A stretch of DNA of 24,737 nt from Alphaproteobacteria bacterium. Lineage in GTDB: Bacteria; Pseudomonadota; Alphaproteobacteria; CAAHEQ01; UBA3637. Where the stretch lies: the NCBI GenBank assembly GCA_017540065.1, contig JAFYBU010000040.1:1-24737 (forward strand), written 5' to 3'. Position numbers and translations under genes: made by a program. Below, one piece after another: positions 6,322 through 13,784 of the stretch. Under the pieces are notes generated by a model. The model was given only the letters and a program-made list of their open reading frames with translations, did no database searches and was not told the origin of the DNA. Every line of letters starts with the position of its first letter. Position 1 is the first letter of the stretch.

Positions 6322-7443
6322 ATGAGAAAAAAAATGATATTCAGAAAAGGGATGGCGTTCTTTTGGGGAATAGCAATCGCTTGGTGTTTCTTTGTTTTCA
6401 ATTACTTGCAAATATCCGGATGGTGGCAAAATCGGGCAGAATTATCCCCTATGGAAGTGGTTGGCGGATTAAGCGGATTAATGACGCCGTTGGTTGTTTT
6501 GTTCCTGATTGCGTCATTTTTTGATCGGTCAGAGCGTGTGGAAAGAGAAACACGAAAAATTCATTCTTATATGGAAGAATTGATTTACCCGTCAGAAGAT
6601 GGGGCTGTTTATACCAAAGAATTGACGGCAAATTTAGCCAAGCAAATAAAAGAATTTCGTTCGGTATTTACGGGGGTTACCGAGCACACAGATACGGTTC
6701 GGGACAATTTGCAACGTTGGATAGAAGGACTGAATAAATTAGTAAAAACCGTGGATACGCAAACGGTGGGTGCTGTTCAAAAAATTGCCGGTCATATTGA
6801 AAAGTTGGCCGAAATCACACATCAAAGCAATCGGCAATCGGAACAAACAACAAAACTTTTGGCCGGACAAGCAGATATTTTAGATGATATTACAAAAAAA
6901 ACAAATGCTGTTATGACCACCTTTTCCAAAGAATTGAATATTCAAATTCAAGAAATCCAAAATTTAGCGCATGCCTTGGAAACGGCCAGGGGGCAAATCC
7001 ATCAGTCGGCTGATATATCTGAAAAAATGATGACGGCTTTATCAAATAATACAGAAAATTTAAAAGAAACGCTGGGAAAATATAATTCATTGAAGGAAAT
7101 TGGTACTCAGGCGCAAAAAACAAATAAAGAGGTAGCTGTTTTGGCCGAATCGGTTGAAGGGCGTGCCAAATCCTTACAAACGGTTTTGAACCAAATGCAA
7201 GGTGATATGACTTTGGTGGCTCAGGGGTTAAATGCACACACAAAAGCTTTGGAAAAGCATTTGAATTTAAAAGAAAAACAAGATCACGATTTGTTGGTGG
7301 AAGCCAGTTCTATTGTTGGCCAATTGCAGCAATTTTCCGTGGAATTGGCTCACCTGTTTTCCCGAAAAATGAAGAAAACCTGTGGAAAAGATATTATGCT
7401 GGGGATAAAGCCGTTTTCATGCGCCACTTGCGTGATGAAATAA
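6322..7443 (+). CDS. Membrane-anchored coiled-coil protein, N-terminal part of a frameshifted gene
   Basis: A 373-residue reading frame. Two transmembrane helices lie at about residues 8-30 and 45-65, followed by roughly 290 residues of predicted alpha-helix rich in Gln, Glu, Lys and Ala with heptad-like spacing, so a membrane-anchored coiled coil with the bulk probably in the cytoplasm. I know of similar architecture in alphaproteobacterial proteins of unknown function, and loosely in MotA/ZorA-like proteins, but I see no MotA signature. The start follows AAGGAGG by 6 nt. The last 26 or so residues (from SRKMKK) look out of frame: four cysteines, no helical pattern. The natural continuation is in another frame and ends at 7655. 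One added base, for example in CCC at 7361-7363, would restore one 444-residue protein. Confidence 0.75.
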   Translation: MRKKMIFRKGMAFFWGIAIAWCFFVFNYLQISGWWQNRAELSPMEVVGGLSGLMTPLVVLFLIASFFDRSERVERETRKIHSYMEELIYPSEDGAVYTKELTANLAKQIKEFRSVFTGVTEHTDTVRDNLQRWIEGLNKLVKTVDTQTVGAVQKIAGHIEKLAEITHQSNRQSEQTTKLLAGQADILDDITKKTNAVMTTFSKELNIQIQEIQNLAHALETARGQIHQSADISEKMMTALSNNTENLKETLGKYNSLKEIGTQAQKTNKEVAVLAESVEGRAKSLQTVLNQMQGDMTLVAQGLNAHTKALEKHLNLKEKQDHDLLVEASSIVGQLQQFSVELAHLFSRKMKKTCGKDIMLGIKPFSCATCVMK

Positions 7444-7655
7444 AGGCAACGAAGGCCGAAAAAATACGAAAGCTTTATCGGGAAAATATGGCTTTCCAAA
7501 CAACAGTTAACCATTATATGCAAGCTTTTGAGCAAATGACGTACGAAGCCAAGGAAAATTCTGCGGATAATCCTTTGCTGGGGGTTTTGATCGGATCGGA
7601 TGTCGGACGTCTTTACATGGTTTTGGCCGAAGTGATTAAGGGAGGAAATGCATGA
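7419..7655 (+). CDS. C-terminal remainder of the frameshifted coiled-coil protein
   Basis: The first ATG in this frame is at 7419, giving 78 residues, but no ribosome site precedes it. The sensible coding sequence starts earlier, near 7362, where the frame reads PKNEENLWKRYYAGDKAVF directly before the ATG. That follows smoothly from VELAHLF in the upstream frame. The C-terminal domain is helical with charged KATKAEKIRKLYREN and ends GSDVGRLYMVLAEVIKGGNA. I read it as the conserved end of the same protein, separated by a natural mutation or by a sequencing or assembly error in a short homopolymer. Its stop overlaps the mazE start (ATGA), so translation of mazE may depend on ribosomes finishing this frame. 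Confidence 0.65.
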   Translation: MRHLRDEIKATKAEKIRKLYRENMAFQTTVNHYMQAFEQMTYEAKENSADNPLLGVLIGSDVGRLYMVLAEVIKGGNA

Positions 7656-7870
7656 AAATAAAGTTGATAAAAATAGGCAATTCTTTCGGGGTGCGTTTGC
7701 CGAAAAATTTGATTGAAGAATGTGGTTTCAAAAACGAACTCAATTTGTCCGTGCGGCAAGGGGCGATTGTGATTACGCCCGTTATTCCGCCTCGTTTGGG
7801 ATGGAAAGAATTGCTGCAAGATGAAATCCAAGAACGGCCGGTAAAGGCGGAAGGAGAATGGGAATGGTAA
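7652..7870 (+). CDS. mazE: MazE-type antitoxin (AbrB/SpoVT fold)
   Basis: A 72-residue protein beginning MKIKLIKIGNSFGVRLPKNL, the classic MazE/AbrB swapped-hairpin DNA-binding domain (IGNS-x-x-VRLPK). The C-terminal third (GWKELLQDEIQERP onward, acidic and Trp-rich) is expected to wrap and block the toxin. Antitoxins of this type normally repress their own operon as a complex with the toxin. The start overlaps the upstream stop by ATGA and follows AAGGGAGGAA. Its end overlaps the start of the toxin gene by 7 bp. Here it is the second gene of an operon rather than the first, with no promoter of its own visible. Confidence 0.85.
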   Translation: MKIKLIKIGNSFGVRLPKNLIEECGFKNELNLSVRQGAIVITPVIPPRLGWKELLQDEIQERPVKAEGEWEW

Positions 7871-8166
7871 AAAAATACGATGTTTATTTTTGTGCGATTC
7901 GCGGAAATGAAAAACCGTGCATTGTTATTTCTCCGGATGAAATGAATGAAGTTTTGCCGTATGTTTTAATTGCCCCGATTACGGCGGAAAAAAGAAATTT
8001 TCCTTGCCGTGTAGGGGTGAAATTAAAAGGCCAGGAAGGTCAGGTGGCTTTGGACTTGATGCGCAGCATGCCCAAAGACAGTTTGGTGCGTCGCGTGGGC
8101 AGTTTGCCTGTCCCTTTGCAAGACGAAATTCAAAACTTATTGAAAGATTTTCTTATCAACCGTTAA
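7864..8166 (+). CDS. mazF: MazF/PemK-type endoribonuclease toxin
   Basis: A 100-residue protein. Family features are the N-terminal YDVYFCAIRGNEKPCIVISPDEMN (the RG-x-E-x-x-P-x-x-V-x-SPD pattern), VLIAPITAEK in the middle strand, and the segment VALDLMRSMPKDSLVRRVGSL matching the usual D-Q-x-R-S-V-D-x-x-R-x-x-x-x-G. These toxins cut mRNA at short motifs and stop growth when the antitoxin decays. The usual Asp-Gln pair of the last motif is Asp-Leu here, so activity may differ. The ATG at 7864 lies 7 nt after AAGGAG; the in-frame ATG at 7858 is only 1 nt from it. The stop shares TTAA with the stop of the convergent kinase gene. Confidence 0.85.
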   Translation: MVKKYDVYFCAIRGNEKPCIVISPDEMNEVLPYVLIAPITAEKRNFPCRVGVKLKGQEGQVALDLMRSMPKDSLVRRVGSLPVPLQDEIQNLLKDFLINR

Positions 8167-9524
8167 AGTTCTAACGGGAAGGAAACGGTGAAAGTAATTC
8201 CCTTTTCCGGGGCGCTTTCAACGCTTATTTTACCGTCATATTTTTGAACAAGTTGATGGACAATGCTTAATCCCAATCCGGTTCCTTCCACTTTTTGTGT
8301 GGAATTGACACGATAAAAACGATCAAACAACCGGTCTTGTTCTTCCTGAGAAAGGGCTTTTCCGAAATTATGCACGCTGATGGTTACCCATTCTTTTGAA
8401 TCGGGCAAGTTATTCAGAAATGTTTTGATGGTAACAGGCTTTTTTTCTGTCCCATATTTAAGGGCATTATCCAGCAAATTTTGAAAAATACGATAAAGAT
8501 CAGCCCGATTAGCCATCAAGCGCGGCAGTTGTTCTTTTTCTAAAACAATTTGTTTTCCCTCTTTTTGGGAACGGAGTTCAAAGTCGTCAACCAAACCGGA
8601 AAGAAGTTCATTGATAAAAACGGGCTCTGTTTCTTTTGCCCCTTCCTGTTGCATATGAGCAAGCTGTAATAAATTTTTCACCAAAACAGTCATATGATGC
8701 GTTTGTTCGGACATCAATTTTAAGAATTTTTCTTGGGCGGCAGGATCATCTTTTGCCGGACCTTGCAAGGTTTCAATAACACCTGATAAAATAGCCAAAG
8801 GCGTTTTTAATTCGTGGCTGGCATTGGCAAAAAAATCGGCCTGCTTTTTCTTAAAGGCCTTAAACGGGGTAATATCGTGTAAAATAACAACAAAAAAGGC
8901 ACCCAACAAACTGGGGGTGGGAAGGCGTTCCATCCGCACTTGAAAATAAGACGCTTTTTTATTGTTGGTAATTTGCCATTCCAAAGAATTTGTTTCGGTG
9001 TTTTGGTGCACCAAATCTGCAAAAGCCCTTGTGAAGGCCATGTCCGAAAAAACAGCGTTGACATTATAATTCACAACTTCGTCTTTCCACAAAGAACGAG
9101 CGGATTCGTTGGCAAAAACAACCATTTCTTTTTCGTTAACCATTAAAATCGGGTCGGGCAAATTTTCCAAAACACGAATATCGGACAAAGCCCTTTGGCG
9201 CCACGAATTTTGAAAACTTTGAAAAGTGTTTGCCAATCGGGCAGAAGAAAAAAATCCGTGTCTGAAACGTGGAAGTTCCAAATCAAAGTTTTGGGAGGCA
9301 TTTTTCAAATAATTAATAAAGTTATCCAAATCTTTGAAAACAAAGAAAATGATGATGGCGCTGATACCCCAAAAAGAAAATAATGAAATGCTGGCCGAAA
9401 CCCAAGTCAATTTTCCCATTAATAACAAGCCAAGCAAGATAAATAAAGCCGGGATGTTAATAATCAAGGTTCGGACGGTTAATTTTCCGACATACTGCAA
9501 GATTTTTGCTTTCTTTTTTTTCAT
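8163..9524 (-). CDS. phoR: PhoR-like sensor histidine kinase
   Basis: A 453-residue membrane histidine kinase. Two transmembrane helices lie at about 17-37 and 43-63 with almost no periplasmic loop, the classic PhoR arrangement. A PAS domain covers about 115-220 (NLPDPILMVNEKEMVVFANE to VVILHDITPF). HisKA has FFANASHELKTPL with the phosphorylated His237. HATPase_c has the N box QNLLDNALKYG (Asn349, Asn353), the F box FDRFYR (401-405) and the G2 box GTGLGLSIV (414-422). The G1 box reads HNFGKAL, with Asn in place of the common Asp. PhoR normally pairs with PhoB for phosphate control, but no response regulator is adjacent. No ribosome site precedes the ATG; see the overlapping promoter at 9531-9538. 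Confidence 0.85.
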   Translation of the reverse strand: MKKKKAKILQYVGKLTVRTLIINIPALFILLGLLLMGKLTWVSASISLFSFWGISAIIIFFVFKDLDNFINYLKNASQNFDLELPRFRHGFFSSARLANTFQSFQNSWRQRALSDIRVLENLPDPILMVNEKEMVVFANESARSLWKDEVVNYNVNAVFSDMAFTRAFADLVHQNTETNSLEWQITNNKKASYFQVRMERLPTPSLLGAFFVVILHDITPFKAFKKKQADFFANASHELKTPLAILSGVIETLQGPAKDDPAAQEKFLKLMSEQTHHMTVLVKNLLQLAHMQQEGAKETEPVFINELLSGLVDDFELRSQKEGKQIVLEKEQLPRLMANRADLYRIFQNLLDNALKYGTEKKPVTIKTFLNNLPDSKEWVTISVHNFGKALSQEEQDRLFDRFYRVNSTQKVEGTGLGLSIVHQLVQKYDGKISVESAPEKGITFTVSFPLEL

Positions 9525-9530
9525 ATTTTA

Positions 9531-9538
9531 AGTATAAT
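9531..9538. promoter_or_regulatory. Overlapping divergent -10 boxes of phoR and mutS
   Basis: The 42-bp gap carries TATAAT on the plus strand (9533-9538, toward mutS) and TATACT on the minus strand (9536-9531, toward phoR). The two overlap by 4 bp, so polymerase should not be able to occupy both at once. The phoR box ends 6 bases before the A of its start codon, which predicts a leaderless phoR mRNA. The -35 matches are poor on both sides. Confidence 0.4.
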
Positions 9539-9566
9539 ACAACAAGAAGAAAAAGGAAAGTAAAAA

Positions 9567-12143
9567 ATGACGAAGGACAAAACAACGCCCCTGATGGAGC
9601 AGTATTTGAAAACAAAGGCAGAATATCCGGATTGCCTTTTATTTTATCGGATGGGGGATTTTTACGAATTGTTTTTTAATGATGCTTTTGTGGCGTCTAA
9701 AGCGTTGGATATTGTTCAAACTTATCGAGGAACACACTTGGGGCAACCGATTCCTATGTGCGGGGTACCGTTTCATGCTTATGAAAATTACCTGGTGCGT
9801 TTGGTAAAGGCCGGGTTCAAGGTTGCTATTTGTGAACAAGTGGAAGATCCGGCCGAAGCGAAAAAACGGGGAACCAATTCTGTTGTAAAACGTGAAGTGG
9901 TGCGCATTGTAACCGCGGGGACTTTAACTGATGAAAACTTGTTAAACGCGCGTCATCACAACTATTTGGTGGCTGTGGCCGAATGCGGTGTCGGTTTTGG
10001 GGTGGCGTGGACAGATATGTCTACCGGGGATTTTTATGTGCAAAATGCTACCACGGAAACGCTTCCCTCCGTTTTGGCGCGACTGGAAGCGTCGGAAGTG
10101 TTGATCCAAGAAGATTTTACCGCCCGTCATCCACATTTATGGGATAATTCTTTCGGACAAATGACTGAATTGCCCGCCAGCGATTTTTCGCCCCTGTTGT
10201 ATGCGGAAACAATGCAAAAAAATCCGAATTTTTCCAAGGCGGAAAATTTGGCTATCGGAGTTATAGAAGGGTATTTAGCCAAAACTCAAAAAGGGGAAGC
10301 CCCCATTTTGTCTGCCCCTCAACAGGTAAATGAAATTCAGCTGATGCAAATTGACGGAGCGACCAGGCGTTCTTTGGAATTGACGACAACTTTATCGGAT
10401 GAACGCGGTGCCAAAAGTTTATTGGATATTTTGGATGAAACACAAACAGGGGCGGGGGCCAGATTGTTGGCCACGTGGTTGGCTTCTCCTTTGATGGATT
10501 TGGATTTAATTAACGCACGTTTGGATCAGGTAAATTTTTTCAAAGACAATCCTTTGACTTTGACAGAAATACGAACAATTTTGAAAGAAATTCCGGATAT
10601 TGAAAGATGTTTGACGCGTTTGGCAGTCGGACGCGGAGGTCCCCGAGATATGATGGCCATTGTCAACGGATTAGGGTTGATTCCGATTGTTCGAACGCAT
10701 TTGGTGGGGGATTATATGCCGAATGCATTGTGTCAAACGCGTGATTTGATGGGGGAACATTCTGCGTTGGTGGATGAAATTAAACGTGCCTTGATAAACG
10801 ATATCAAGGATCTACCTTTGCTGGCGCGTGACGGCGGATTTATTCGGGCGGGTTACCATGCTCCGTTGGACGAATTGATAAACGTGCGAAAAAATGCAAA
10901 AAAAATGTTGGCAGATTTGCAGGCAAAATATATTGCACAAACAAATATCCAAAACCTAAAAGTAACTTTCAACAATTTGTTAGGGTATTTTATTGAAGTT
11001 CCCACCCGTTTTTCCGAACCGCTGCTCACGAATAAAGAAATGGGCTTTATTCATCGTCAAACAATGGTGAACTGTGTGCGTTTTACGACGGTAGAATTGG
11101 GGGAATTGGAAACAAAAATTTTACATGCAGATGAAAAAGCGTTGCGTTTGGAATTGGAATTGTATGAAATGTTGCGTCAAAAAATTGTGGCTGCCAGCAC
11201 ACAGATATTACAGGCGGCGCGTGCCCTTTCTTGTTTGGACGTTGTTTCCGCTTTGGCGCATTTGGCTGTTCAAAAAAATTGGGTACGTCCGACCCTGACT
11301 TTGGGAAAAGAATTTGATATCAAAGGGGGGCGTCATCCGGTGGTGGAAGCAGCTTTGGAAAAAACGCATACGCCTTTTATTCCAAACGACTGTAATCTGA
11401 ATGAACAAAATAATTTATGGTTGCTGACGGGGCCGAATATGGCAGGAAAAAGTACCTTTTTGCGTCAAAACGCCTTAATCGCCGTTTTGGCCCAAATGGG
11501 ATCGTATGTGCCGGCCGAAAGCGCAACAATCGGTTTGGTGGACAAACTTTTCTCACGCGTGGGGGCCAGTGATGATTTGGCGCGCGGGCGTTCCACTTTT
11601 ATGATTGAAATGGTGGAAGTGGCAACCATTTTGAACGGTGCCACAGATAAATCGTTGGTGATTTTGGATGAAGTTGGGCGCGGGACAGCCACATTTGACG
11701 GTCTTTCCATTGCTTGGGCGACGGTAGAATATCTGCACAATCATAATAAGGCAAGAGCCCTGTTTGCCACCCATTATCATGAATTGACGGCTTTGGGTAA
11801 AAAATTACCACGCGTTTCCATGCACACCATGCGTATAAAAGAATGGCAAGGTGATATTGTTTTTTTGCACGAAGTCGGGGAAGGGGCTGTTAACAGGTCT
11901 TACGGAATTCACGTGGCGCGTTTGGCGGGAATGCCCGAATCGGTGTTGACACGCGCGGAACAAGTCCTAAATCAATTAGAAGAAAAAAAGGCACATCAAA
12001 AACCCTTGTTTGATGATTTACCGCTTTTTTCTGTGGTGGAAAATCAGTCAAAACCCAAAGAAAGTGCCGTTGAAAAAGAATTAAAGGCGTTGGATGTGGA
12101 CGCCCTTTCTCCGCGCGAAGCGTTGGATGTATGTACCATTTAA
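9567..12143 (+). CDS. mutS: DNA mismatch repair ATPase MutS
   Basis: An 858-residue full-length MutS. The mismatch-reading motif F-Y-E lies at 32-34 within MGDFYELF, with Phe32 the residue that stacks on the mispaired base. The lever and clamp domains occupy the middle. The C-terminal ATPase has the Walker A GPNMAGKST (622-630) and Walker B LDEVGRGT (700-707), followed by the ATHYHEL signature and a helix-turn-helix dimerisation end. Length equals that of typical proteobacterial MutS. It follows AAAGGAAAG. It is divergent from phoR and is followed after 13 bp by a small membrane protein gene. Together with mutL at the left edge it shows an intact MutSL repair system. Confidence 0.97.
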   Translation: MTKDKTTPLMEQYLKTKAEYPDCLLFYRMGDFYELFFNDAFVASKALDIVQTYRGTHLGQPIPMCGVPFHAYENYLVRLVKAGFKVAICEQVEDPAEAKKRGTNSVVKREVVRIVTAGTLTDENLLNARHHNYLVAVAECGVGFGVAWTDMSTGDFYVQNATTETLPSVLARLEASEVLIQEDFTARHPHLWDNSFGQMTELPASDFSPLLYAETMQKNPNFSKAENLAIGVIEGYLAKTQKGEAPILSAPQQVNEIQLMQIDGATRRSLELTTTLSDERGAKSLLDILDETQTGAGARLLATWLASPLMDLDLINARLDQVNFFKDNPLTLTEIRTILKEIPDIERCLTRLAVGRGGPRDMMAIVNGLGLIPIVRTHLVGDYMPNALCQTRDLMGEHSALVDEIKRALINDIKDLPLLARDGGFIRAGYHAPLDELINVRKNAKKMLADLQAKYIAQTNIQNLKVTFNNLLGYFIEVPTRFSEPLLTNKEMGFIHRQTMVNCVRFTTVELGELETKILHADEKALRLELELYEMLRQKIVAASTQILQAARALSCLDVVSALAHLAVQKNWVRPTLTLGKEFDIKGGRHPVVEAALEKTHTPFIPNDCNLNEQNNLWLLTGPNMAGKSTFLRQNALIAVLAQMGSYVPAESATIGLVDKLFSRVGASDDLARGRSTFMIEMVEVATILNGATDKSLVILDEVGRGTATFDGLSIAWATVEYLHNHNKARALFATHYHELTALGKKLPRVSMHTMRIKEWQGDIVFLHEVGEGAVNRSYGIHVARLAGMPESVLTRAEQVLNQLEEKKAHQKPLFDDLPLFSVVENQSKPKESAVEKELKALDVDALSPREALDVCTI

Positions 12144-12156
12144 AGGGGGAGGTTAA

Positions 12157-12381
12157 ATGATTTACCAACTTTTTTCTATTATTTTATCGGCATTATTTTT
12201 AATGTTTATGTTTTTAGCCTTGTGGTATGTTGCAATTCCTTTGTTGGCAGTGGCCATTTTGGTATCTGCATTTGGCGTCTTTTTGAAAAAAATAAAGCAA
12301 AAAACAAAAGCGCACCACGCACGTCGTCAACCGATTCAAGCCAATGATGTGATTGACGTAGATTTCAAGGAAGTAAAATAA
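12157..12381 (+). CDS. Small membrane protein of unknown function
   Basis: A 74-residue protein. Two closely spaced hydrophobic helices (about residues 4-22 and 23-44) are followed by a strongly basic stretch KKIKQKTKAHHARRQ and an acidic tail NDVIDVDFKEVK. The positive-inside rule puts the C-terminus in the cytoplasm. The start follows GGGGGAGG by a good distance and lies 13 nt after the mutS stop, so it is co-transcribed with mutS. I do not recognise the family. The D-V-I-D-V-D-F tail resembles those of other small alphaproteobacterial membrane proteins of unknown role. Confidence 0.75.
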   Translation: MIYQLFSIILSALFLMFMFLALWYVAIPLLAVAILVSAFGVFLKKIKQKTKAHHARRQPIQANDVIDVDFKEVK

Positions 12382-12399
12382 AAAAAGGAAATCTTTTTT
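12381..12399 (+). terminator. Weak candidate terminator after mutS operon
   Basis: AAAAAAG and CTTTTTT pair around a 5-base loop immediately at the stop codon. There is only one G-C pair. A second small hairpin, TGCCT/AGGCA (12419-12435), follows. Either could end the mutS transcript, but both are weak. Confidence 0.25.
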
Positions 12400-12448
12400 A
12401 TAAAATTATTTTCTTAAATGCCTTTATTTTAGGCACATTTAACGATTT

Positions 12449-12466
12449 GTGACATTTTTATGACAA
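12449..12466 (-). promoter_or_regulatory. Pho-box-like direct repeat upstream of fadL paralogue 1
   Basis: On the minus strand TTGTCAT-AAAA-ATGTCAC: two 7-mers with 11-bp period, the layout of the PhoB box (CTGTCAT, 4 bp, CTGTCAT). It ends 5 bp before the -35 box. The same element stands upstream of the second fadL paralogue (22726-22743). Confidence 0.6.
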
Positions 12467-12471
12467 AAATG

Positions 12472-12500
12472 TTGAAATTTATTTTGACATTGTGTATACT
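12472..12500 (+). promoter_or_regulatory. Promoter of fadL paralogue 1
   Basis: TTGAAA (12472-12477), 17-bp spacer, TATACT (12495-12500). The leader of about 30 nt carries AAAGGAA. Confidence 0.65.
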
Positions 12501-12538
12501 TGAACTCGTATCAACTTTTTAAGAAAGGAAAATGAGTG

Positions 12539-13783
12539 ATGCGAGTAAAAAAATTAGTTAAAATAGCTGTTGCTGTGACAGTGGCTTTACATATAGCTGA
12601 TGCCAATGCAGCCAGCTATCAATTGAACGATTATTCCGTGACGGGCTTGGGGCGTTCTTATGCCGGTCAAGGAATTATGGGGGATGACTATTCAGCCATC
12701 GCCTTTAACCCGGCCGGAATGACATTGATGAAGCGTTCCGGAGTCCAACAAGTCTTCAATATGGTTAACGTAAAATCAACCGTTGACGGTATAGACAATT
12801 ATGCTGGAAGTAAAGGGAAAATGGATTTTTGGCAACCAGTTCCTGCCGGTTTTGCACAATACAATGTGAACGACAGATTTTCATTGGGTGCTGGTATTTA
12901 TGCCCCCTTTGGATTGAAAACAAAATATAAGGCAGATTGGTTTGGAAAAGATGCTGCTATTTTGTCCAAATTGGATATTGTTGATTTTAACATATCGGCA
13001 GCATATAAGTTGAATAAACACTTATCCTTGGGTGCCAGTGCTATTTTGCGTTACATCTATGGCCGTATGACACAAACGGTTCCTACCGCCTTTGGTGGAG
13101 CTATCGGTGGAGGCGATATAAATTTCAACGTTGATGGTTGGAGTCAAACCGCCGCATTCGGATTGTTGTATGAAGTGGATGACAACACCCGTTTTGGTGT
13201 TTCGTATCGTTTGCGTTCTGCACAAAGAGCCAACGGACATTTAAAAATAACCGACGTTAAAGAACACGCGGCATTCCCCATCAAGAATGGTTTTTACAAA
13301 GTGCACGCTAATCCGGATTTGCCGGAAACCGTTACTTTCTCCGGTTATCATCGGTATAAAGATGTTGGTTTTTCCGGAACAGCTCGCTGGACTCACTGGA
13401 CATCTTCTTTCCCTTCCTTTACGATTCGAAGCGAAGGATTGCCTGATGGTCAAAAAAGAACGGATTACCGTTACCAGAATACATGGACTTTAACAGGAGG
13501 TGTGGATTATTACTACTGCAAGAATTTAACGTTCCGTTTTGGCGGCGGTTGGGATGAAAGCCCGACACATAAACCGCAACGCCGTACAATCCGCATCCCG
13601 GATAATGATCGTTGGTGGATGAGTGTTGGTGCCAGTTATATGAAGAACAATTGGCAAGTGGATGTGGGGTATGCACACTTAATTGCAAAAACAGGCCTGT
13701 CCACAGAAGATGCTAATATCCATGCAAAATATAAGAAGACATCTTCCAATATTTTGGGTGTGCAAGTTCAATATAAATTCTAA
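12539..13783 (+). CDS. FadL/OmpP1/TodX-family outer-membrane transport protein, paralogue 1
   Basis: A 414-residue outer-membrane beta-barrel. The signal peptide is MRVKKLVKIAVAVTVALHIA through ADANA. The mature protein starts ASYQLNDYSVTGLGRSYAG and contains GDDYSAIAFNPAGM, the N-terminal hatch signature of FadL-type channels for long-chain fatty acids and other hydrophobic compounds. Barrel strands follow and it ends VQVQYKF with the C-terminal Phe that directs barrel assembly. A GTG three bases upstream (12536) is an alternative start; ATG at 12539 gives exactly the same length as paralogue 2. The two share most of the hatch and many barrel segments. The transcript terminator lies inside the next, convergent gene. 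The substrate cannot be read from sequence. Confidence 0.88.
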   Translation: MRVKKLVKIAVAVTVALHIADANAASYQLNDYSVTGLGRSYAGQGIMGDDYSAIAFNPAGMTLMKRSGVQQVFNMVNVKSTVDGIDNYAGSKGKMDFWQPVPAGFAQYNVNDRFSLGAGIYAPFGLKTKYKADWFGKDAAILSKLDIVDFNISAAYKLNKHLSLGASAILRYIYGRMTQTVPTAFGGAIGGGDINFNVDGWSQTAAFGLLYEVDDNTRFGVSYRLRSAQRANGHLKITDVKEHAAFPIKNGFYKVHANPDLPETVTFSGYHRYKDVGFSGTARWTHWTSSFPSFTIRSEGLPDGQKRTDYRYQNTWTLTGGVDYYYCKNLTFRFGGGWDESPTHKPQRRTIRIPDNDRWWMSVGASYMKNNWQVDVGYAHLIAKTGLSTEDANIHAKYKKTSSNILGVQVQYKF

Positions 13784-13784
13784 T

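Noticed and set aside
7355..7375. Programmed -1 ribosomal frameshifting in the coiled-coil gene
   Set aside because: No X-XXY-YYZ slippery heptamer is in the correct frame and no clear downstream pseudoknot was seen; a one-base indel is simpler.
8340..8400. A defective ATP site in the PhoR-like kinase because the G1 box has Asn for Asp
   Set aside because: Asn at this place (V-x-N-x-G) is common in working histidine kinases, and the N, F and G2 boxes are intact.
11465..11811. Minus-strand open frames inside mutS
   Set aside because: They lie opposite the MutS ATPase core, have no ribosome sites and look like complement products of conserved codons.
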